The notes under the pieces are model-generated. The model did not search any database and was not told where the DNA came from. It saw nothing but the letters and a program-made list of their open reading frames with translations. From SpSt-28 sp044343155 (GTDB lineage Archaea; Aenigmatarchaeota; Aenigmatarchaeia; CG10238-14; SpSt-28): a stretch of 10,006 bases of DNA. Location: assembly GCA_044343155.1 (NCBI GenBank), contig JAVZSS010000024.1:1-10006 (forward strand), read 5' to 3'. Positions 5,921-10,006 of this stretch are shown here, piece after piece (position 1 is the stretch's first letter; every line of letters starts with the position of its first letter). The translations under genes and the position numbers were made by a program.

Positions 5921-6583
5921 TTACAAATTTTGTTCTCCTTTTAACAATTTTATAACTTCTGGTAATTGCTTAATTGAAGAAATATAATAATCAGCATTTC
6001 TATTTTTTAGCCCTATTGTTATAAAACCATACTTCTTAGCTCCAATTAGTTCATCAGTATCATGCCCTAAAAATATTTTATTTTTTCTATTTTTGAAAAT
6101 TTTGAAAAGTTCTGGTTTTTCCATTTTGCAGGAATTAGAGGTATACATTCTTTTAAAGTACTTTTCTATTTTTAATATCTTGAGAATTCTTTTTGCTTCT
6201 CTAACTGAATAAACACTATCTCTTATACCAATTAATTCTATTCCTATTTTTTTAAGTTTTTGAAGGACTAATTTGGAATGTTTATAGAGCTTAATGTATT
6301 TTTTCAAATTTTTAAATTCAAATTCTATGTATTCTTTTGCTAATTTTTTATAGTTCTTAGGATATACAGCTTCAAAACATTTTTCTATAACTTCTCTATA
6401 TTTTAGCTTTCCTTTTCTAGCCTCTTTTGCAAGATTTGGAAATATTTCTTTCTCAATCTTTTCTATCAATTTTAAGTTTATTTTATGTTTTTTGAAGAAG
6501 CTAGTAGTTAATTTTTTATAAGCTTTTTCATCTTTGAAGATCCAAATCCCCATAATATCGGAAAATAGAGCAATTCTTTTCAT
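5921..6583 (-). CDS. HAD-superfamily-like protein with degenerate catalytic motifs
   Basis: A 220-aa Rossmann-type protein of the haloacid dehalogenase superfamily, normally Mg-dependent phosphohydrolases. Motif I is LFSDIMGIW: the nucleophile D9 is kept but the second aspartate (DxD) is Met11. A helical cap of about residues 20-100 is very rich in Lys/Glu. Motif II is probably IGIRDS (118-123), motif III K156 in MEKPELF. Motif IV region is FLGHDTDELIGAKKYG (171-186), where the usual GDxxxD aligns as H174 and E178, with D175 and D177 next to them. Loss of the general acid and the altered motif IV suggest weak, changed or absent phosphatase activity. ATG 6583 is supported by AAAGGAGT at 6592-6599, nine bases upstream. 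The gene follows pyrG on the same strand after 181 bp with its own promoter. The family call is fairly firm; the substrate is unknown. Confidence 0.8.
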   Translation of the reverse strand: MKRIALFSDIMGIWIFKDEKAYKKLTTSFFKKHKINLKLIEKIEKEIFPNLAKEARKGKLKYREVIEKCFEAVYPKNYKKLAKEYIEFEFKNLKKYIKLYKHSKLVLQKLKKIGIELIGIRDSVYSVREAKRILKILKIEKYFKRMYTSNSCKMEKPELFKIFKNRKNKIFLGHDTDELIGAKKYGFITIGLKNRNADYYISSIKQLPEVIKLLKGEQNL

Positions 6584-6764
6584 CTTTGAATACTCCTTTC
6601 TTTGTTTTTATGTCAATTTTTAAGTTTTCTAATTGACAATTTTTTTTATTTATCTTTATAAAGTTATTTTTAACTTGGCTTTATATTCTTCTAAGGAATT
6701 TGTTTACCTTTTGTTACTTGAATTATTCACATGGAAGCAAAATACTTGAAAAGTTTAATTAATA
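6584..6764 (-). promoter_or_regulatory. Upstream region of the HAD-like gene with inverted repeat and Shine-Dalgarno
   Basis: In the 181-bp spacer after pyrG, the palindromic TATA-like CTTTATAAAG (6654-6663) would place transcription start near 6632-6638, leaving a 5' leader of about 50 nt with AAAGGAGT (6592-6599) before the ATG. Two 8-bp arms, TGTCAATT (6611-6618) and AATTGACA (6631-6638), form a perfect inverted repeat with a 12-bp spacer at or just after that start, like a dimeric repressor site or a leader hairpin. A second TATA-like stretch (about 6604-6612) would instead give a leaderless message. The rest of the spacer is AT-rich, and I see no RNA gene or credible ORF. Confidence 0.4.
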
Positions 6765-8381
6765 TTAGCTAATGCAGCTTTTTACAAATGAAACAAAAAT
6801 TGGATGGGGCTCTAAAAATCTTGACTTAAATTCTGGATGAAATTGGGTTCCTAAAAAGAATTTATGATTTGGTAATTCACCTATTTGCATTATGTTTTCA
6901 TCTTCTTTAGAAATTCCAGAAAAAACAAATCCATTTTTTTCTAAGATTTTTATATAATTTGGATTTACTTCATATCTATGCCTAAACCTTTCTTCAACTT
7001 CTTCTTTTTGATAAATTTTATAAGCTAATGTACCTTCTTTAATTTTAACTTTATGAGAGCCTAACCTCATTGTACCACCATACTTATTTTCTTTAAGTAA
7101 TTCTTTTTGCCAAGGTAAAAGATCTATTACAGGATGTGGAGTATTTTGATCTATTTCTGTAGTGTTTGCATTTTTAAGATTACAAACATTTCTAGCAAAT
7201 TCAATTACAGCAAGTTGAAAACCATAACATAAACCTAAAAATGGTTTATTATTCTCTCTACAAAATTTTATTGCTTTTATTTTACCTTCTACACCACTTG
7301 CACCAAAACCACCTGGAACTATAATACCATTTAAATTATTTAATAAAGGTGAAGGATCATCGTAATTTTCTATTTCCTTAGAATTTACGTAAATAATTTT
7401 TGGTTTTATATTTAGGTAAGCACAAGCATGTTTTATTGCTTCAAGTATAGAAATATAAGAATCTGCTAATTCAAATTTTCCAATATCAAAATATTTTCCA
7501 ACTATACCAATTTTAACTTCAGTTTTCGAATTTTTTATAGCATTTACTCTTTTTTCCCACAAATCCAAATCAGAATTTCTTTTTTCTAAACCAATTTTTT
7601 CCAAAATTTTGTTTCCTAAATTTTGTTTTTCGAAATGGAGAGGTAACTCATAAGTTATTTCTAAGTCTGGAGCGGATATTATATCTTCTTTTTTAACATT
7701 ACACATTATAGCAAGCTTTTCCCTTCTGACATCATCAATTTCCGTCTCAGACCTGCATATTAAAAAATCTGGTATAATTCCAAGTCTACCTAACAATTCT
7801 ACACTTTGTTGAGCGGGCTTAGTTTTCATTTCTCCTAAATGTTTTGGTATTGGTAAATACACAACATGAATAAATAAAACTTTTTCTCCTTCGTTTTTCA
7901 TTATTCTAGCGGCTCTATAGTAAATTTCATTTTGGTATTCTCCCACAGTTCCTCCTATTTCTACTAGTACAAAATCTACTTTTTCTTTTTCTCCTATACT
8001 TTTAATCCAATTCTTTATTTCGTTAGTAATATGAGGAATAGCTTCAACAGTTTTACCTAAATATTCTCCTCTTCTTTCTTTTTCTATAACCAAAGAATAT
8101 ATTTTTCCTGTAGTTATGTTATGATTTTTCGATAAGGAAATTCCAATAAATCTTTCATAATGTCCTAAATCTTCATCTGTTTCCCCACCATCATCAGTAA
8201 CAAAAACTTCTCCATGTTCTGTTGGCCTTAATGTGCCAGCATCATAATTTATATAGGGATCTATTTTAATTGTAGTTACTTTATAGCCTTTTGATACTAA
8301 TATTCTACCAATAGAAGCGGTTATTGTTCCTTTACCAAGCCCACTAATTACACCACCAGTTATAAATATGTAATTAACCAT
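6765..8381 (-). CDS. pyrG: CTP synthase (glutamine-hydrolysing)
   Basis: Makes CTP from UTP, ATP and glutamine, the last step of de novo pyrimidine nucleotide synthesis; a cytosolic tetramer. The 538-aa protein is full length. The N-terminal synthetase domain has the P-loop GGVISGLGKG (9-18), IKIDPYINYDAGT (38-50), the metal-binding GGETDEDLGHYERF (65-78), EIGGTVGE (141-148) and KTKPAQQSVELLG (186-198, UTP/CTP-binding loop). The class I glutamine amidotransferase domain (about 290-536) has the oxyanion loop VPGGFG (355-360), nucleophile C385 in GLCYGFQLAVIEFARN, RHRYEVNP (467-474), and H515/E517 of the catalytic triad in GTQFHPEF. All catalytic residues I can place are present. ATG 8381 begins the conserved N-terminus and sits about 22 bp after a TATA-like box; the message is probably leaderless. 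It lies 32 bp downstream of tRNA-Ala, in the same direction. Confidence 0.98.
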   Translation of the reverse strand: MVNYIFITGGVISGLGKGTITASIGRILVSKGYKVTTIKIDPYINYDAGTLRPTEHGEVFVTDDGGETDEDLGHYERFIGISLSKNHNITTGKIYSLVIEKERRGEYLGKTVEAIPHITNEIKNWIKSIGEKEKVDFVLVEIGGTVGEYQNEIYYRAARIMKNEGEKVLFIHVVYLPIPKHLGEMKTKPAQQSVELLGRLGIIPDFLICRSETEIDDVRREKLAIMCNVKKEDIISAPDLEITYELPLHFEKQNLGNKILEKIGLEKRNSDLDLWEKRVNAIKNSKTEVKIGIVGKYFDIGKFELADSYISILEAIKHACAYLNIKPKIIYVNSKEIENYDDPSPLLNNLNGIIVPGGFGASGVEGKIKAIKFCRENNKPFLGLCYGFQLAVIEFARNVCNLKNANTTEIDQNTPHPVIDLLPWQKELLKENKYGGTMRLGSHKVKIKEGTLAYKIYQKEEVEERFRHRYEVNPNYIKILEKNGFVFSGISKEDENIMQIGELPNHKFFLGTQFHPEFKSRFLEPHPIFVSFVKSCIS

Positions 8382-8397
8382 ATTGTTGTTTTCTTTC

Positions 8398-8407
8398 TAA
8401 TTTAAAT
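8398..8407 (-). promoter_or_regulatory. TATA-like box for pyrG
   Basis: ATTTAAATTA (minus strand) is centred about 22 bp before the pyrG ATG, inside the 32-bp gap after tRNA-Ala. With no Shine-Dalgarno present, this predicts a leaderless pyrG message. Read-through from the tRNA gene is also possible because no T-run follows the tRNA on this strand. Confidence 0.45.
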
Positions 8408-8413
8408 GTTTTT

Positions 8414-8485
8414 TGGACCGGCCGGGATTCGAACCCGGAGCCTCCGCCTTGCCATGGCGGCGATCTACCATTGATCTACCGGCCC
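8414..8485 (-). tRNA. tRNA-Ala, anticodon GGC
   Basis: A complete 72-nt cloverleaf on the minus strand: acceptor GGGCCGG with CCGGTCC, D stem GATC/GATC with a 7-nt loop, anticodon stem CCGCC/GGCGG with loop A-T-GGC-A-A, and T arm CCGGG-TTCGAAT-CCCGG. Discriminator is A73. The acceptor contains G3-U70, the wobble pair that defines alanine identity, which confirms the anticodon reading. CCA is not encoded and no intron is seen. It is followed 32 bp later by pyrG and diverges from the zinc-ribbon protein gene. Confidence 0.97.
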
Positions 8486-8521
8486 ATTATTATATTTATT
8501 TAGATAAAGCAAGTAAATATT
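8486..8521. promoter_or_regulatory. Compact divergent promoter: tRNA-Ala / zinc-ribbon sHsp gene
   Basis: Only 36 bp separate the tRNA-Ala 5' end from the ATG at 8522. On the plus strand TATATTTATT (8491-8500) is centred about 27 bp before the ATG, predicting a leaderless message. On the minus strand the TTTATCTAAATA stretch (about 8497-8508) is the right distance from the tRNA start. The two TATA regions nearly coincide, so the two directions may compete for TBP/TFB. Confidence 0.5.
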
Positions 8522-9160
8522 ATGTTTGGAAAAAAAGAAAAATGTGGCAGATGCGGAAGAGATGTGAATAAGGATTGGAGTTATTGCCCTTTTTGTGGAT
8601 ATCCTTTAAAGAAAGAATATAGAGAAGAAGAGTTTAGAAGTCTTTTTGGCTTTGATGAATTTGACAGATTTATAGAAAAAGAATTAAGAGAGTTCGATAA
8701 ACTGTTTAAAATGGATTTCACAATACCAAAAATTAGAATGCCAGAGGGAGGATTTTCTGGAATAAGTATAACAATACATGGTGGAACTGGAGTTAAACCA
8801 AAAATAGAAGTAAAAACGTATGGGGAAATGAAAAAGTACGAGCCAGAAATTAAGAAAAAATTGGGAATAAAAGAAGTAGTTGAAGAGGAAGAAGAAAAAG
8901 AAGAATATAAACCACCTAAAATTACTGAAGAACCTGAAGCTAAGGTTAGGGATTTAGGTAATAAAGTTGTAATTGAAGTTAATTTGCCTGATGTAGAGGA
9001 TGAAAAAAATATAAAAATTACTCCTTTAGAGCAAAGTTTAGAAATTAGAGCAAGGACCAAAGATAAGCTTTATTTCAAGCTTTTACCAATTTCTGGAAGA
9101 ATATTAAAAAAGGAGCTTAAAGATGGAAAACTCATAATAGAGGTTGAAAAAAATAAGTGA
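8522..9160 (+). CDS. Zinc-ribbon protein with C-terminal Hsp20/alpha-crystallin-like domain
   Basis: A 212-aa fusion-type protein. A zinc ribbon at the N-terminus has C8-x2-C11 and C22-x2-C25 (CGRCG...CPFCG). A central region (about 35-115) includes an acidic/aromatic helix and the conserved-looking stretch GISITIHGG..VKPKIEVKTYG (80-101), then PEIKKKLG. A linker at 119-139 is almost all Glu/Lys/Pro. The last about 70 residues (140-210: VVIEVNLPDV, LEIRAR, LKDGKLIIEVEK) have the strand pattern and the LxDGxLxIxV-type ending of Hsp20/CS domains. Small heat-shock proteins bind unfolding proteins without ATP; what the zinc ribbon adds is unknown. I have seen similar zinc-ribbon plus Hsp20 layouts in archaea. 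Its stop codon overlaps the likely Shine-Dalgarno of the next gene, indicating an operon with the DUF151 protein. Confidence 0.88.
   Translation: MFGKKEKCGRCGRDVNKDWSYCPFCGYPLKKEYREEEFRSLFGFDEFDRFIEKELREFDKLFKMDFTIPKIRMPEGGFSGISITIHGGTGVKPKIEVKTYGEMKKYEPEIKKKLGIKEVVEEEEEKEEYKPPKITEEPEAKVRDLGNKVVIEVNLPDVEDEKNIKITPLEQSLEIRARTKDKLYFKLLPISGRILKKELKDGKLIIEVEKNK
9156..9160 (+). promoter_or_regulatory. Ribosome-binding site deciding the DUF151 start
   Basis: GTGAT-type sequence (GTGA at the stop codon of the upstream gene, T following) matches the GGTGAT part of the archaeal Shine-Dalgarno and lies 7 bases before ATG 9168. It supports that ATG over the upstream in-frame TTG at 9144, and implies translational coupling. 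Confidence 0.45.
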
Positions 9161-9167
9161 TAAAATT

Positions 9168-9716
9168 ATGAAAATAGAAAATTTAGTTTTATTCATTTTT
9201 CTTTTCTTTTTAGTCGGTTTTTTTGTTTTTAGTAATTTGAAACCAAATGAATATAAATTGGAGTTAAATAGTGAAAAAAATATAACAAAAGAAAATTATA
9301 CGAAATATGAAATAGATACTAATGGATTTATTAAAGCAAAAATTAATGTTGATTATATCTTAGGAAATAGTGCAGAAATATCTTTAGTTGCGGGATGTTA
9401 TTTAATTAAAGCAACAACAGATTCTTTTGTTGCTGAAGCTATTATTAAAGGAAAAGAAAAAAAGATAGAATTTAGACCAACAGTTTATGATGTTATTGTT
9501 GATGTTTTTAAATCCTTAGGAATAGAGGTTCTTGGATTAAAAATAATCGATATACGAAATAACACCTATATTGGGCAGCTAATATTACAGCAAGAGGATA
9601 AGGTTTTATTTTTAGACATAAGACCTAGTGATGGCTCAGCAATTGCTATTCGTTTTGATGCACCAATTTATATAAATGAGAGTTTAGCCAAAAAAATGGG
9701 AGAATATATTTGTTAG
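9168..9716 (+). CDS. Membrane-anchored DUF151 (bifunctional nuclease-like) protein
   Basis: DUF151 proteins are annotated as bifunctional nucleases acting on DNA and RNA, based mainly on plant and bacterial members. This 182-aa version has a hydrophobic helix at residues about 7-23, a polar region (24-75), and the DUF151 domain at about 85-182. Its hallmarks are FRPTVYDVIVDVFKSLGIEV (102-121), IIDIRNNTYIGQLIL (126-140) and DIRPSDGSAIAIRFDAPIYI (150-169), ending GEYIC. Archaeal DUF151 proteins with an N-terminal membrane helix are, as I recall, not rare. Which side of the membrane the domain faces cannot be told from the sequence. ATG 9168 is preferred; the frame also runs back to a TTG at 9144 that would overlap the upstream gene by 17 bp. 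It sits between the zinc-ribbon Hsp20 gene (7-bp gap) and a two-helix membrane protein gene (15-bp gap). Nuclease activity is inferred from the family only. Confidence 0.87.
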   Translation: MKIENLVLFIFLFFLVGFFVFSNLKPNEYKLELNSEKNITKENYTKYEIDTNGFIKAKINVDYILGNSAEISLVAGCYLIKATTDSFVAEAIIKGKEKKIEFRPTVYDVIVDVFKSLGIEVLGLKIIDIRNNTYIGQLILQQEDKVLFLDIRPSDGSAIAIRFDAPIYINESLAKKMGEYIC

Positions 9717-9731
9717 AATTAAAATAGAATA

Positions 9732-10006
9732 ATGATAGAGGTTGTCTTTTATTCTTTAATACTTTTGTTCTTATTCTATTTTCTTTTTAAAGGAATAACA
9801 AATATAATTAAGGGAATAATTTTCTTCATTTTAGCTTTTTCTATTTTTTATATATTTTTTATAAATCCTAAAACTTTTCAATTACCGACTATTAGCAATT
9901 TTTTAAAAGGAATAAATCTATCAAACTTAAAGATTTTGGGATATTTTTATTATGATAATAAATTGTATATAGTAGTTAAGAATGATGGTATAATTCCGAT
10001 TAGAAA
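9732..10006 (+). CDS. Membrane protein of unknown function, N-terminal part (cut by window end)
   Basis: ATG at 9732 opens a frame that stays open to the last base: 91 codons plus two bases. The visible part has two strongly hydrophobic helices, about residues 3-18 (VVFYSLILLFLFYFLF) and about 28-43 (GIIFFILAFSIFYIFF), separated by a short loop with KGITNIIK. A more polar part follows from about residue 45 and contains GYFYYDNKLYIVVKNDG. No family is recognisable. It begins 15 bp after the DUF151 gene with no clear Shine-Dalgarno and no good TATA box, so it is probably the third gene of the zinc-ribbon/DUF151 operon. The start choice is tentative. Confidence 0.65.
   Translation, partial: MIEVVFYSLILLFLFYFLFKGITNIIKGIIFFILAFSIFYIFFINPKTFQLPTISNFLKGINLSNLKILGYFYYDNKLYIVVKNDGIIPIR

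Noticed and set aside
6715..6750. Direct repeat TACTTGAA (6715-6722 and 6743-6750)
   Set aside because: Only two 8-bp copies in AT-rich spacer; no symmetry or promoter-relevant position; could easily be chance.
6731..6772. 13-codon ATG frame on the plus strand near the pyrG 3' end
   Set aside because: No ribosome-binding site, overlaps the pyrG end, and is a length expected by chance.
8414..8485. Reading the second tRNA on the plus strand, with GCC as a glycine anticodon
   Set aside because: The T-arm GGTTCGAATCC motif and the G3-U70 alanine pair exist only on the minus strand, where the cloverleaf is complete.
8581..9060. Long minus-strand frame inside the zinc-ribbon/Hsp20 gene
   Set aside because: Ser-rich translation is the complement of the Glu/Lys-rich linker; the plus-strand protein has clear domains and the overlap is complete.
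9144..9167. TTG start extending the DUF151 protein by 8 residues
   Set aside because: ATG 9168 has a GTGAT site at the right spacing and places the membrane helix at the very N-terminus.
1..10006. CRISPR array, transposon, prophage, toxin-antitoxin or defence island
   Set aside because: No regularly spaced repeats, transposase or integrase motifs, terminal inverted repeats or known defence domains. The HExxH, NYN and DUF151 proteins are in housekeeping context and not in a defence-like cluster.

Overview
The window is chromosomal DNA from a strongly AT-rich archaeon. The evidence is an archaeal-type cofactor-independent phosphoglycerate mutase, an archaeal FtsZ, a DUF1512 protein (an archaea-centred family), an archaeal NYN-domain protein (TIGR00288-like), a PAC2 proteasome-assembly-chaperone-like protein, tRNA genes with no encoded CCA, and TATA-like boxes about 22-30 bp upstream of several start codons, which implies leaderless mRNAs. 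The gene density, short spacers and membrane-anchored DUF151 protein would suit a small-genome (DPANN-like) or euryarchaeal lineage. The sequence alone does not settle the lineage.

Layout. 1-717 (+): 3' part of ftsZ. 720-830: a spacer with a possible 21-residue acidic small protein, whose ribosome-binding site and GTG start sit in the loop of a predicted hairpin, followed by a T-rich terminator. 836-1393 (-): small predicted HExxH protein with a C-terminal CxC. 1426-1500 (+): tRNA-His(GTG) with encoded G-1. 1535-2710 (+): divergent archaeal phosphoglycerate mutase. Its stop codon overlaps that of a convergent two-gene operon (2707-3787, -) encoding a membrane-anchored cysteine-containing protein of unknown function and an NYN-domain nuclease-like protein. 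3861-5039 and 5073-5849 (+): DUF1512 protein and PAC2-family chaperone. 5921-6583 (-): degenerate HAD-like protein with an operator-like inverted repeat upstream. 6765-8381 (-): complete CTP synthase (pyrG), immediately downstream of tRNA-Ala(GGC) at 8414-8485 (-). 8522-10006 (+): a co-directional run of a zinc-ribbon/small-heat-shock protein, a membrane-anchored DUF151 (bifunctional-nuclease-like) protein and the start of a two-helix membrane protein cut by the window edge.

Functionally this is mostly housekeeping: cell division, glycolysis/gluconeogenesis, CTP synthesis, tRNA and protein quality control. Lineage-specific proteins of unknown role lie between these genes. There is no transposase, phage gene, CRISPR array, toxin-antitoxin pair or recognisable defence system. 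The items most worth a second look are the small ORF after ftsZ, the HExxH protein, the altered active sites of the mutase and the HAD protein, and the zinc-ribbon sHsp/DUF151/membrane-protein run.
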